A stretch of DNA of 64,000 nt from Bittarella massiliensis (ex Durand et al. 2017). Lineage in GTDB: Bacteria > Bacillota > Clostridia > Oscillospirales > Ruminococcaceae. The stretch lies in the NCBI RefSeq assembly GCF_017566145.1, contig NZ_JABFCL010000003.1:310001-374000 (forward strand). Reading direction: 5' to 3'. The first letter of the stretch is position 1; each line of letters begins with the position of its first letter. The notes beneath the pieces are model-generated. The model made no database searches and was not told the DNA's origin. It was given only the letters and a program-made list of their open reading frames with translations. Below, in pieces: positions 35,247-44,340 of the stretch. The position numbers were made by a program, and so were the translations under genes.

Positions 35247-36167
35247 TTAGCGGGTGAGGGCGCGCACATAGCGGGCGGCGCTCTCGGCGGCGATGGCCCC
35301 GTCGCTCTCGGCGGTGACGATCTGCCGCAGCCCCTTTTCGATGGCGTCCCCGGCGGCAAAGATGCCCGGGCGGGCGGTCTTCATCTCCCGGTCGGCCAGG
35401 ATATAGCCGTGGTCGTTCAAAATTCCCAGCGGGCCAAAGGGCTCGGTGGTGGGCTGCAGCCCGATGTACTCAAAGGCGCCGTCGGCGTGCACCACCAACT
35501 CCTCCCCCGTCTTGGTGGAGACCGCCCGCAGGCCGGTGAAGTGCTCGCCGGGCAGAAATTCCTTGATGTCGTAAAACGCGTAGACATCCACATTGGGCAG
35601 GGCCCGCAGCTTGTCGCAGGCCGAGGGGTCGGCCGTCAAATCAAAGAGGGTCACCACTGTCAGGCGGCGGGCCAGTTCGGCCAGATAGAGCGACTCCTCC
35701 ACCGCCGAGTTGCCGCCGCCCAGCACCAGCACGTCCCGGCCCCGGTAGTTGGCCCCGTCGCAGACGGCGCACCAGCTGATGCCGCTGCCGGCAAAGTCGA
35801 ACTCATGGGGGACCCCCAGCATCCGCGGCCGGGTGCCGGTGGCCAGGATCACCGCCTTGCAGGAGACGCGCTGCCCCTCTTTGCAGGAGAGGGTTTTTTC
35901 CTCCCCCCCGTCGAGAATCTCCTCCACCGTGGCGTAGTCGAAGGCGACCCCCAGCTTCTGGGTCTGCTCGAACATCGAGATGGCCAGGTCGGCCCCGCCG
36001 ACCTCCTCCATCCCCGGGTAGTTGCCGATGGAGAAGGTGTTGACAATCTGGCCGCCGGGGGCCAGTTTGTCCAGCAGCAGCACCTTCATGTTGGCCCGGG
36101 CCGCGTAGATGGCCGCCGTCATTCCGGCAGGGCCGCAGCCGACAATTGCAACGTCGTAATCCGCCAT
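35247..36167 (-). CDS. trxB: Thioredoxin reductase
   Basis: 306 aa from the ATG at 36167 with GGAGGC upstream. FAD site VAIVGCGPAGMTAAIYAAR, redox pair in SWCAVCDGAN (CxxC), NADPH site VLVLGGGNSAVEESLYL and the C-terminal GIFAAGDAIEKGLRQIVTA. NADPH-type short reductase. First gene of trxB-trxA. Confidence 0.95.
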   Translation of the reverse strand: MADYDVAIVGCGPAGMTAAIYAARANMKVLLLDKLAPGGQIVNTFSIGNYPGMEEVGGADLAISMFEQTQKLGVAFDYATVEEILDGGEEKTLSCKEGQRVSCKAVILATGTRPRMLGVPHEFDFAGSGISWCAVCDGANYRGRDVLVLGGGNSAVEESLYLAELARRLTVVTLFDLTADPSACDKLRALPNVDVYAFYDIKEFLPGEHFTGLRAVSTKTGEELVVHADGAFEYIGLQPTTEPFGPLGILNDHGYILADREMKTARPGIFAAGDAIEKGLRQIVTAESDGAIAAESAARYVRALTR

Positions 36168-36307
36168 AGCGCATTGCCTCCCAGCACACAAAATCGCCCG
36201 CCTCCCCCGGGGGGAGGGGGACGCTGTCATTGTAGCAGATCGGGGCGGGAATTCTTTAGCGCAGGCTAATGGCGTGGCCCGGTTTTGCCGGCGGCCGGCG
36301 CGGGCGT

Positions 36308-36336
36308 TTGACAACCGCCGTCAGGTCTGGTATGCT
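36308..36336 (+). promoter_or_regulatory. Promoter of the antiporter gene
   Basis: TTGACA (36308-36313), 17 bases, TATGCT (36331-36336); about 130 bases of leader follow. Confidence 0.85.
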
Positions 36337-36471
36337 TGTGAACAGAGAAAATATTGGGGAATGAAGTGCTCCCCCGGGCAACCGAAACCGCTTTTACAAG
36401 CTGATGACTTCTGTGATTTTACCGTCGCAGAGAAGCCATCGGCTTTTTCTGCGCCCAAAGGAGAGATTTTT

Positions 36472-37677
36472 GTGCTCACCTCCCTCGCGCTGATCTTTTT
36501 GGTCGGCCTAGCGCTGGCCGCCATCTGTCAGCGGCTGCACCTGCCCCGCATCATCGGCATGCTGATTACCGGCGTTGTGCTGGGGCCCTATGCCCTGGCC
36601 CTCCTCGACGGCTCGATCCTCGCCGTCTCCGCTGACTTGCGGCAGATGGCACTGATCGTCATCCTCATCAAGGCCGGTCTCTCCCTGGACCTAAAGGACC
36701 TGAAGGAAGTGGGGCGGCCAGCCCTCCTCCTCTCCTTTCTCCCCGCCCTCTTTGAGATCGGGGCTGTCACCCTCTTTGCCCCCCAGCTGCTGGGTGTCAC
36801 CCGGCTGGAAGCCGCCTTGATCGGGGCGGTGCTGGGCGCGGTCTCCCCGGCGGTGGTGGTGCCCAAGATGGTGCAGCTGATGGAGGAGGGGCTGGGCACC
36901 GACAAGCGCATCCCCCAGCTCATCCTCGCCGGGGCGTCCCTGGACGACGTCTTTGTCATCGTCCTCTTCACCACCTTTGTGGGGATGGCCCAGGGCGGCT
37001 CCGCCTCGGTCTGGGATTTTGCCGGCATCCCCCTCTCCATCCTCACCGGGGTCGCCCTGGGGGCTGCCGTCGGCTGGGCACTGGCCCGATTTTTTGAAGC
37101 CGCCTTTGCCCGCGGGCGGCTGGTGCGGGGCAGTCTCAAGGCGATTGTGGTGCTGGGGGTCTCCTTTTTGCTGGTGGCGGCGGAGGGCTGGCTCGCGGGG
37201 GCGCTCCCCCTCTCGGGGCTGTTGGCGGTGATGGCGATGGCCTGTGCGCTGCAGCGGGAGAGCGCGCCGCCGGTGGGCCGCCGCCTCTCTGAAAAGTTTG
37301 GCAAGCTCTGGCTGGCGGCGGAGGTCATCCTCTTCGTGCTGGTGGGGGCGGCGGTGGACATCCGCTACACCCTGGGGGCCGGGCTGGCGGCGGTGGGGCT
37401 GATTGCCCTGGGGCTCCTCTTTCGCTCGGCGGGGGTCTTTCTCTGCCTGCTGGGCACGCCGCTGGGCAGAAAAGAGCGGCTTTTCTGCGCCATCGCCTAC
37501 CTGCCCAAGGCCACCGTGCAGGCGGCCATCGGCTCGGTCCCCCTGGCCCTGGGGCTGCCCTGTGGCAACACCGTCCTCTCGGTGGCGGTTCTCTCCATCC
37601 TCCTCACCGCGCCGCTGGGGGCCCTGGGGATAGACGCCAGCTGCCACACCCTGCTCCACCGGGGAAAAGCCCTTTAA
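36472..37677 (+). CDS. CPA-type cation/proton antiporter (Kef/NhaP-like)
   Basis: 401 aa from the GTG at 36472 with AAAGGAGAG upstream; a longer frame exists but its start has no ribosome site. About 12 membrane helices. The double-Asp signature of electrogenic CPA antiporters is seen in LAGASLDDVFVIVLFTTF, near residue 155. No C-terminal nucleotide-binding domain, unlike KefB/C. Exchanges Na+ or K+ for protons. Confidence 0.9.
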   Translation: MLTSLALIFLVGLALAAICQRLHLPRIIGMLITGVVLGPYALALLDGSILAVSADLRQMALIVILIKAGLSLDLKDLKEVGRPALLLSFLPALFEIGAVTLFAPQLLGVTRLEAALIGAVLGAVSPAVVVPKMVQLMEEGLGTDKRIPQLILAGASLDDVFVIVLFTTFVGMAQGGSASVWDFAGIPLSILTGVALGAAVGWALARFFEAAFARGRLVRGSLKAIVVLGVSFLLVAAEGWLAGALPLSGLLAVMAMACALQRESAPPVGRRLSEKFGKLWLAAEVILFVLVGAAVDIRYTLGAGLAAVGLIALGLLFRSAGVFLCLLGTPLGRKERLFCAIAYLPKATVQAAIGSVPLALGLPCGNTVLSVAVLSILLTAPLGALGIDASCHTLLHRGKAL

Positions 37678-37686
37678 AAGGGCGCA

Positions 37687-37724
37687 AAAAGGCCGGAACG
37701 GCGGCTGCCGTCCCGGCCTTTTTG
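37687..37724. terminator. Bidirectional terminator after the antiporter
   Basis: Stem AAAAAGGCCGG.ACGGC/GCCGT.CCGGCCTTTTT; also serves the opposing gene at 37762. Confidence 0.88.
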
Positions 37725-37761
37725 CTGTGAGAACAGGGGTATAAACGGAGCGGGAAAAATA

Positions 37762-38382
37762 CTATTTGCCCAGCTGCTTTTTGACAAAGGCCTTTTTGGC
37801 CTCGTCGTCCTCTTTGGCGAGCATCTCCATCAAGATGGGCTTGAGATCCTTGTCGTAGAGGTCCATGTGGGGCTCCACCTTGCCGGGGCCCTCCGGATCG
37901 AGGAACTGCTCAAAGCCCAGGCCCAGCTCCCGCCCCCGCTGGGTGTGCATGTCGATGGCGTAGTCGGGGATGGTGGGGTAGACCCCCTCGTCAAACTCGC
38001 GGAAGATGATGTTTTTGAGGATGTCGCTGGAGCGCTCCTTCTTGCACTTGCAGAGGTAGCGGATGGCGTGGATGGGGAAGAGGGCGCGGCTGCCGCCGGG
38101 GGTGTAGTCAAATTTCTGGCGCAGGTGGTCCAGGGCGTCGATCATCAGGGGGGCGTTGGGCTCCCCAAAGCAGATGTCCTCCACCGAGATCACCGCCAAG
38201 CGCATCCAGAGGAGGTTCTCCATCTCTTTGCTGGTGCAGTACATCTCGTACCCCAGGCGGATGGCGTTGTCCTCATTGCCCCGGCGAATCTCCTTTTGCA
38301 GGGCGGAGATCACCTCGTCGGCGACAAAGCCGTGGCGGGTTTTCTGGCTTGACCAGGTGTCGTAAAATTCGTGTTTGACCAT
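37762..38382 (-). CDS. Stand-alone RarA/MgsA C-terminal-like domain protein
   Basis: 206 aa from the ATG at 38382. Residues about 20-130 resemble the C-terminal clamp-loader-collar and tetramerisation region of RarA: VISALQKEIRRGNEDNAIRL and RLAVISVEDICFGEPNAPLM, aligned with LISALHKSMRNSDPSAAIYW and RLIRFASEDVGMADSRAL of the true RarA at 51987. No AAA+ ATPase domain is present. The C-terminal third (DMHTQRGRELGLGFEQFLD) is unlike RarA. Function unknown; it might modulate RarA or act on its own. Confidence 0.8.
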   Translation of the reverse strand: MVKHEFYDTWSSQKTRHGFVADEVISALQKEIRRGNEDNAIRLGYEMYCTSKEMENLLWMRLAVISVEDICFGEPNAPLMIDALDHLRQKFDYTPGGSRALFPIHAIRYLCKCKKERSSDILKNIIFREFDEGVYPTIPDYAIDMHTQRGRELGLGFEQFLDPEGPGKVEPHMDLYDKDLKPILMEMLAKEDDEAKKAFVKKQLGK

Positions 38383-38453
38383 GTTGGTGCGCCTGCCTTT
38401 CTTGTTGTGGACGGCAAAACAGCCGCCTATAAAAACGTTTTTATACATTTTAC

Positions 38454-38483
38454 AGTATACCACCCGGATGGGGAAGATGGCAA
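38454..38483 (-). promoter_or_regulatory. Promoter of the MgsA-like gene
   Basis: Minus strand TTGCCA (38478-38483), 18 bases, TATACT (38454-38459). Confidence 0.55.
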
Positions 38484-38563
38484 TTGTTTCGGGCAAAATA
38501 AGCGAGTTGTACAACCCTGCTTTTGGAAAATTGTCCATTTCAGCAATTTCCAGCGCGCGGGTC

Positions 38564-38592
38564 TTTTCAAACCGGGTGTGAGACGGTATACT
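38564..38592 (+). promoter_or_regulatory. Promoter of tdk
   Basis: TTTTCA (38564-38569), 17 bases, TATACT (38587-38592), about 50 bases before the ATG. Confidence 0.5.
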
Positions 38593-38645
38593 GAAAACAA
38601 CCGGGGCCGCCTGCGGGCAGCCCCTTTTTGCGGGGGGGAGAAAGG

Positions 38646-39206
38646 ATGCCGAAACTCTATTTCAAATACGGCGCCATGGGCAGCTCCAAGACGGCCCAGG
38701 CGCTGATGACCAAGTTCAACTACGAGGAAAAGGGATACACTGTGGGGCTGATGAAGCCGGCCACCGACGACCGGGACGGGGCCGACGCCGTTCGCTCGCG
38801 CATCGGGTTGGAGGGGCGGGGGATCGTCATTTCGGGCGAGCTGAACCTCTATGACTGGTTTTTGCAAAACCGCTATGATGTGCTGGTCGTCGATGAGGCC
38901 CAGTTTCTCACCGCCGCCCAGGTCGAACAGCTCAAGGACATTGCCATGGAGTTTGTGCCGGTGCTCTGCTTTGGGCTGAAAACCGATTTTCGCACCTATA
39001 TGTTCGAGGGCTCCAAGCGCCTTTTTGAGATTGCCGACAGCCTCACCGAGATCAAGTCGGTCTGCCGTTGCGGGCGCAAGGCCGAGGTCAATGCCCGCAT
39101 CAAGGACGGCAGGGTGATCAAAGAGGGAGAGCAGATCCTCATCGGCGGCAATGACGCCTATATTGGGATGTGCTACAACTGCTGGAAGGCGGGCAAGCTA
39201 GAGTGA
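38646..39206 (+). CDS. tdk: Thymidine kinase
   Basis: 186 aa. Type II kinase of the salvage pathway. P-loop variant YGAMGSSKTAQAL at residue 9, VDEAQFL, the lasso region CFGLKTDF, and a structural zinc set CRCG and CYNCW. ATG with AAAGG upstream. Monocistronic with a strong hairpin after it. Confidence 0.96.
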   Translation: MPKLYFKYGAMGSSKTAQALMTKFNYEEKGYTVGLMKPATDDRDGADAVRSRIGLEGRGIVISGELNLYDWFLQNRYDVLVVDEAQFLTAAQVEQLKDIAMEFVPVLCFGLKTDFRTYMFEGSKRLFEIADSLTEIKSVCRCGRKAEVNARIKDGRVIKEGEQILIGGNDAYIGMCYNCWKAGKLE

Positions 39207-39225
39207 AGTCTGCCAGGAGAAGAGG

Positions 39226-39266
39226 GCGGCCGCCGCGGGATTTCCCGCGGCGGCCGCCCTTCGTTC
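39226..39266 (+). terminator. Terminator after tdk
   Basis: Perfect GGCGGCCGCCGCGGGA/TCCCGCGGCGGCCGCC hairpin followed by a weak T-rich tail. Confidence 0.75.
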
Positions 39267-39307
39267 GGGAAACCGCTTTTCGGCGCACTCGGCGCGCTTC
39301 AAACTGC

Positions 39308-40705
39308 TCACCTGCCCCGCAATTCGATGGACACGTCCCCGTTTTTAGCTATGACCAGGTGCATGGGCTTGATGTACTGGTTGTAAAACTGCCTTTTTTC
39401 CGCATCCGACATGACGATCCGGGTGGACTGAAAGGCGGACTCCATCATGGCGTTGACATTGAGGTGGAGGGACTGTTGGATATAGCGGTGCAGTTCCCGC
39501 AGAAGGGCGCTGAACTTTAACTCCTCGCTGGCGCCGGAGTAAAAATCGTCGATATAGCAGTAGAAGATCCCCGCCTTTGCCAGGGCGGCCTTCATGCCGA
39601 AACCGCACTTCTCGTGTTCCACCATCACCAGGAACCGGGCCTTTGGCAGGGAGGAGATCAGGGCCCAATAGTCGGAGTCGCTGGAGACAATAATAAAGGA
39701 GTCCACCTGGTTTTGGTAGTGTTCCCGGCAGGCCTCCGCCGTGAGTCGGATGTCTACCAGGGACTTGTTTTGCTTGATTCGCTCAATGAGCATGCGCTCC
39801 ACCGGGAGGGAGAGGTAATTGTCCAATAGATCCCATGCCGTGGCGGCGTGGACGTCGTCAAAGAGGATGATTTTGCTGATTTTGGCGAGGGTATCTGAAT
39901 TGAGATTTTGCAGTGCGGCGTATAGATTATAGGGGTCGGAATTCTCGCAGTCCACCACCAGGACCGTCTGCTTGCTCTCCGCCAAAAAATCGTAGATGCT
40001 CGCCTTGGCGTATCTGCCGGTGTCGGAGACCTTGCTGATGTCTGTAAATACGTCGTGATTCCACTGATACAGTAGAGCCACAAATTTTTTGTCGTGGTAG
40101 AGGATGTTGCCGCTGTCTGAGGCCGGCCAATTTAAATAGACCTGATAGGGGTAATAGGCCTGCTTTTGGTAGTAGATTTGAATGGCCTCTTTGGGGCCGC
40201 TTTCCTGCAGCCCTCCCGGCATGATGAAGATATTGCGCAGGTAGGCCCAGTTGAGCCACAGGGGAAACAACTCCCGACAGTTGTTGATGCGGTCGGTGAT
40301 CTGACGGTTGATCTCCACCACATATTGAACGAGCCGGGAGTGCCGCCTGGCGACGTCGACCCCGTCTTGAGACAGCTGAGAGATGGACTCCGCCGGAACC
40401 AGTTCCGGCATGGAGGTGATGGTTTTAAACTCGAACTTCATCTTGTCGTGGATTCGGTCAAAGTTGCGTTCGATGGCTGTTCTCAGGGTGCAGAGATGCC
40501 GGATGATCCTGGCGTTTCGGTTTTTTTCCAGCAGTTCGTAGACCTCCCACTGGGGCGGTTCATGGGGGTTTTTGAAGATGCGGGTCGGCACCCCCAACAG
40601 GTAGGATACCCGGGAGATGATCCCATAGGTGTGGGAAGAGGCCTGTGCTGTATCGAGGGCTGGGACGGGCTGGGCGCTGTCGTGGGACAGAGGCAGTTCT
40701 GCCAT
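39308..40705 (-). CDS. NYN/PIN-like (LabA-type) domain protein
   Basis: 465 aa from the ATG at 40705 with GGGGGA upstream. N-terminal helical half without a family I recognise (about 1-250). A NYN (PIN-like) nuclease-type domain spans about residues 255-400: TVLVVDCENSDPYNLYAALQ, ISKIILFDDVH, SFIIVSSDSDYWALISSLP and EKCGFGMKAALAKAGIFYC, with Asp residues at the expected metal-binding places. C-terminal helical tail. It could be an RNA-processing or defence protein; the AT-richer codon use than its neighbours hints at transfer. Confidence 0.82.
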   Translation of the reverse strand: MAELPLSHDSAQPVPALDTAQASSHTYGIISRVSYLLGVPTRIFKNPHEPPQWEVYELLEKNRNARIIRHLCTLRTAIERNFDRIHDKMKFEFKTITSMPELVPAESISQLSQDGVDVARRHSRLVQYVVEINRQITDRINNCRELFPLWLNWAYLRNIFIMPGGLQESGPKEAIQIYYQKQAYYPYQVYLNWPASDSGNILYHDKKFVALLYQWNHDVFTDISKVSDTGRYAKASIYDFLAESKQTVLVVDCENSDPYNLYAALQNLNSDTLAKISKIILFDDVHAATAWDLLDNYLSLPVERMLIERIKQNKSLVDIRLTAEACREHYQNQVDSFIIVSSDSDYWALISSLPKARFLVMVEHEKCGFGMKAALAKAGIFYCYIDDFYSGASEELKFSALLRELHRYIQQSLHLNVNAMMESAFQSTRIVMSDAEKRQFYNQYIKPMHLVIAKNGDVSIELRGR

Positions 40706-40903
40706 CTCTGCATCCCCCTTTCTGTTTTGGCCAGACGGTGTAGCCCTTGTGCGGGGAGGGCGGTCTGCGCCGCACAACCGCAGCGGCTGACACCTGTTTT
40801 CTTTTAGTATATCTTTTTGCCGCGGAGGAGACAAGGGGCTTTTGCGGCGGTGCGGGGTGTGATAAAATAATTTTTATACGGTGGAAACTGGGGGGCGTAC
40901 AAT

Positions 40904-42832
40904 GTGAACAAGACCATTGGCATTTTGGCGCATGTGGATGCGGGAAAGACCACCCTTGCGGAGGGGCTTCTCCACCTGGCGGGAGCCACCCGCCGCCGGG
41001 GCGGGGTGGAGGAGGGGACCTCCCTTCTGGACTGCGACGCCATTGAGCGGGCGCGGGGGATCACTGTTTTTTCCGGGCAGGCCCACTTTGCCTTTGGAGG
41101 GGACGAGTACGCCCTCATCGACACCCCGGGCCACGCCGACTTTGCCGCCGAGATGGAGAGGTCCCTCTCGGTTTTGGACGGGGCCATCCTCCTGGTGGAC
41201 GGGACCGAGGGGGTGCAGGGCCACACCCAACTGATCTGGCGGCTGCTGCGGCAGCGGGGGGTGCCCACCTTTTTCTTTGTGGGCAAGTGCGACCGGAGAG
41301 AGGCCGATCTCCCCGCCGTTCTCGCCCAGCTGCGCGCCCGCCTCTCGCCCCGGCTGCTGGATTTGAGCGGCGGCTTTGCGGGGGAACTGCCCGCGGCGGC
41401 GGTGGAGCACCTGGCCGAGTGGGACGACGAGCTGCTGGAGCGGTACCTGGAGGGGGGATACGACCGCGCCCTCTGGCTGCGGCGGGCGGCCCGGTTGGCA
41501 GCGCGGGGGGAACTGTTTCCGGTCTTTGCCGGGTCGGGCCTCACCGGGCAGGGGCTGGAGGACCTGTTGGCCGGGCTGGGAGCCCTTCTCCCCACCGATT
41601 ACGGGGAGCGGCGGGAGGCCCCTTTTGCCGCCCGGGTCTTTGGGGTGCGGCGAGACCCCGGCGGGGGGCGGGTCACCTTTCTCAAGGTCCTCTCCGGCTC
41701 CCTGGAGGTGAAGGGGGAAGTGGGAGGCGAAAAGGTCAACGAGATTCGCTTTTACCAGGGGGAGCGCTATACCCAGGCCCCCCGCGCCCTGGCGGGGGAG
41801 GTCTGCGGGGTGACGGGGCTGCGCTGCCCCCTGCCGGGGGCCGGCCTGGGGACGGCGGGCGATCTGCCCGCCCCGGCGCTGCAGCCGGTGCTGCAGGTGT
41901 CGGCCCGATGGGGAGAGCAGCCGCCGGGCCGGGTGCGGGACGCCTTTTTGACCCTGCAGGAGGAGGAACCGGCCCTTGCAGTTCGCTGGGACGAGACCCT
42001 GCGGGACCTGCAGCTGAGGGTGATGGGGGAGATTCAGCTGGAGGTGTTGCGGGAGCTGGCGGCGCGCCGCTTTGGGCTGGAGGTGGATTTCGGCCCGGCG
42101 CAGATTTGTTACCGCGAGACCATTGCCGCCCCGGCAGTGGGGATCGGCCACTTTGAACCCCTGCGCCACTATGCCGAGGTCTGGCTGCGGTTGGAGCCGG
42201 GGGCGCCGGGCAGCGGGATCACCTTTGCAAGCGAGTGCTCTACCGATGCGCTGGCCCACAACTGGCAGTCCCTCGTTGAGACCCACGTGTTGGAGAGGGA
42301 GCACCGGGGGGTGCTGGTGGGGGCCCCCCTCTGCGATGTGCGGGTGGTGCTTTTAAAGGGGCGGGCCCACCTCAAGCACACCGAGGGGGGCGATTTTCGC
42401 CAGGCGGTCTACCGGGCCATCCGCCAGGGGCTCTGCGGGGCGGAAAATGTTCTTTTGGAGCCGTGGTACGACTTTACCGCCACCCTCCCCGCCGACCAAC
42501 TGGGCCGGGTGCTGGCCGACATACAGCGGTTGCAGGGAACCTTTTCGCCCCCTGAGATCGCCGGGGACACGGCGGTGGTGAGCGGCAGCGGACCGGTGGC
42601 CACCCTTCTCCACTACGCCGCCGAACTGCCCGCCTTCACCCGTGGACAGGGGCATTTTTCGGCGGTTTACGGCGGGTACCGGCCCTGCCACAACGCTGAC
42701 GAGGTGGTGGCCGCCGCCGGTTACGACCCGGAGCGCGACCTGGAAAACCCGCCCGGTTCGATTTTCTGCGCCAGGGGGGCGGGATACCCGGTCCGCTGGT
42801 GCGAGGTGCCCGGCATGGCCCACCTCAAATAG
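40904..42832 (+). CDS. TetM-like translational GTPase (ribosomal protection protein family)
   Basis: 642 aa from a GTG at 40904. EF-G-like order: GTPase domain (P-loop GILAHVDAGKTTLAEG, ERARGITV, DTPGHADF), then domains II to V. The G4 motif, normally NKxD, is FVGKCDRR. The protein resembles the Tet(M/O/W) family at the level of domain order, with the C-terminal YGGYRPCHN typical of that group. This does not show tetracycline resistance: many gut Clostridia carry such chromosomal paralogues. Confidence 0.88.
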   Translation: MNKTIGILAHVDAGKTTLAEGLLHLAGATRRRGGVEEGTSLLDCDAIERARGITVFSGQAHFAFGGDEYALIDTPGHADFAAEMERSLSVLDGAILLVDGTEGVQGHTQLIWRLLRQRGVPTFFFVGKCDRREADLPAVLAQLRARLSPRLLDLSGGFAGELPAAAVEHLAEWDDELLERYLEGGYDRALWLRRAARLAARGELFPVFAGSGLTGQGLEDLLAGLGALLPTDYGERREAPFAARVFGVRRDPGGGRVTFLKVLSGSLEVKGEVGGEKVNEIRFYQGERYTQAPRALAGEVCGVTGLRCPLPGAGLGTAGDLPAPALQPVLQVSARWGEQPPGRVRDAFLTLQEEEPALAVRWDETLRDLQLRVMGEIQLEVLRELAARRFGLEVDFGPAQICYRETIAAPAVGIGHFEPLRHYAEVWLRLEPGAPGSGITFASECSTDALAHNWQSLVETHVLEREHRGVLVGAPLCDVRVVLLKGRAHLKHTEGGDFRQAVYRAIRQGLCGAENVLLEPWYDFTATLPADQLGRVLADIQRLQGTFSPPEIAGDTAVVSGSGPVATLLHYAAELPAFTRGQGHFSAVYGGYRPCHNADEVVAAAGYDPERDLENPPGSIFCARGAGYPVRWCEVPGMAHLK

Positions 42833-42856
42833 GGAGCCGCCCCTTTTTCCGCGCAA

Positions 42857-42897
42857 AAAGCCGCCGCCAGAGGTCTTTCTGGCGGCGGCTTTTTGTC
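42857..42897. terminator. Bidirectional terminator between the GTPase gene and gatB
   Basis: Stem AAAAAGCCGCCGCCAGA/TCTGGCGGCGGCTTTTT. Confidence 0.92.
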
Positions 42898-42903
42898 TTG
42901 GGG

Positions 42904-44340
42904 TCAGTGCTCCAGCAGGCGCTGCAGAATTGCTTGGGTGCGGGCGGGGTCGGCGCGGCCCTGGGTGGCCTTCATCACCTGCCCCACCAGGGCCTGCAGG
43001 GCGGCCTTTTTGCCCCGGCGGTAGTCCGCCGCCGAGCGGGGGGACGCCTGCACCGCCTCTTCGGCCAGCTGGGCAAGGGCGGCTTCGTCAGTGATCTGCC
43101 ACAGCCCCCGGGCCTCGATCCACCCCTCGGGCGAGCTGTCTTGCCGCCAGAGGGCTTCCAGCGCCCGGCGGCAGGTGGAGCTGTTGATCTTCCCCTCCCC
43201 CCAGAGATCGCAGAGGGCGGCCAGATGGGCGGGAGAGAGGGGGATTTTGCCCCCGTCCTCCCCCAGGAGGGAGAGGACCCCGCCCAAAATCAGGTTGGCC
43301 GCCAGCACGGGGTAGCGGCAGCGGGATGCGGCCGCCTCGAAGTAGTCGGCCACCTCCCGCCGGGCGGTCAGCTGTTCGGCGGTGTAGGGGGCGAGGCCGA
43401 AGCGGGCCACGTAGTCGGCCTTGCGGGCGTCTGGCAGGGCGGGAATCCCCTCTTGCAGCCGGGCCAGAAAGGCCTCGTCGATGCGGATGGGCGGCAGGTC
43501 GGGGTCGGGAAAGTAGCGGTAGTCGTTGGCGTTTTCCTTGCGCCGCATGGAGAGGGTCTTGCCGCTGTCCTGGTCAAAGCGGCGGGTCTCCTGCAAAACG
43601 GCCTCCCCGGCTTCGAGGGCGTCCACCTGGCGGCGAAACTCGTACTCGATGGCCCGGGTGACCGACTGGAAGCTGTTGAGGTTTTTCATTTCGGTCCGGG
43701 TGCCGAGGGACTCGTCCCCCACCCGGCGCACCGAGAGGTTTACATCGCAGCGCAGGGAACCCTCCTGCATTTTGCAGTCGGAGATGCCGGTGTAGAGGAT
43801 GACCGCCCGCAGCTTTTGCAGGTAGGCCTTGGCCTCTTCGGCCGAGCGGATGTCCGGCTCGGAGACGATCTCAATGAGGGGCACCCCGCAGCGGTTGCAG
43901 TCGACCAAGGTGCCGCCCCCGGGCAGGTGCACCAGCTTTCCCGCGTCCTCCTCGATGTGGATGCGGGTGATTCCGACAGTCTTTTGTCCCCCCTCGGTCT
44001 CGATGGAGAGGGCGCCCCCCTCGCAGAGGGGGAGGTCGTACTGGGAGATTTGATAGGCCTTGGGCAAGTCGGGGTAGAAGTAGTTCTTTCGGTCCTGCCG
44101 GGAGCGGGGGGAGACGCGGCAGCCGGTGGCCAGCCCCGCCTTTACCGCAAACTCCACCACCTGGCCGTTGAGCACCGGCAGGGTGCCGGGCATCCCCATG
44201 CAGACGGGACAGCACTGGGTGTTGGGCGGGGCGCCGAAGGCGGTGGGGCAGTCGCAGAAAATCTTGGCGGCCGTTTTCAGCTCGACGTGCACCTCCAGCC
44301 CGATGACCATCTCATACCCTTTGTAGGTTTTTGCACTCAT
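42904..44340 (-). CDS. gatB: Asp-tRNA(Asn)/Glu-tRNA(Gln) amidotransferase subunit B
   Basis: 478 aa. Kinase-like subunit that activates mischarged t[16 protein letters not shown] at the start, zinc set [31 protein letters not shown], and the C-terminal YqeY-like tail. The ATG overlaps the gatA stop by 4 bases. Third gene of the T-box operon aspS-gatC, gatA, gatB. Confidence 0.97.
   Translation of the reverse strand: MSAKTYKGYEMVIGLEVHVELKTAAKIFCDCPTAFGAPPNTQCCPVCMGMPGTLPVLNGQVVEFAVKAGLATGCRVSPRSRQDRKNYFYPDLPKAYQISQYDLPLCEGGALSIETEGGQKTVGITRIHIEEDAGKLVHLPGGGTLVDCNRCGVPLIEIVSEPDIRSAEEAKAYLQKLRAVILYTGISDCKMQEGSLRCDVNLSVRRVGDESLGTRTEMKNLNSFQSVTRAIEYEFRRQVDALEAGEAVLQETRRFDQDSGKTLSMRRKENANDYRYFPDPDLPPIRIDEAFLARLQEGIPALPDARKADYVARFGLAPYTAEQLTARREVADYFEAAASRCRYPVLAANLILGGVLSLLGEDGGKIPLSPAHLAALCDLWGEGKINSSTCRRALEALWRQDSSPEGWIEARGLWQITDEAALAQLAEEAVQASPRSAADYRRGKKAALQALVGQVMKATQGRADPARTQAILQRLLEH

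Noticed and set aside
40904..42832. Call as an acquired tetracycline-resistance gene
   Set aside because: Only the family architecture is seen; there is no mobile element nearby and the G4 motif is altered.
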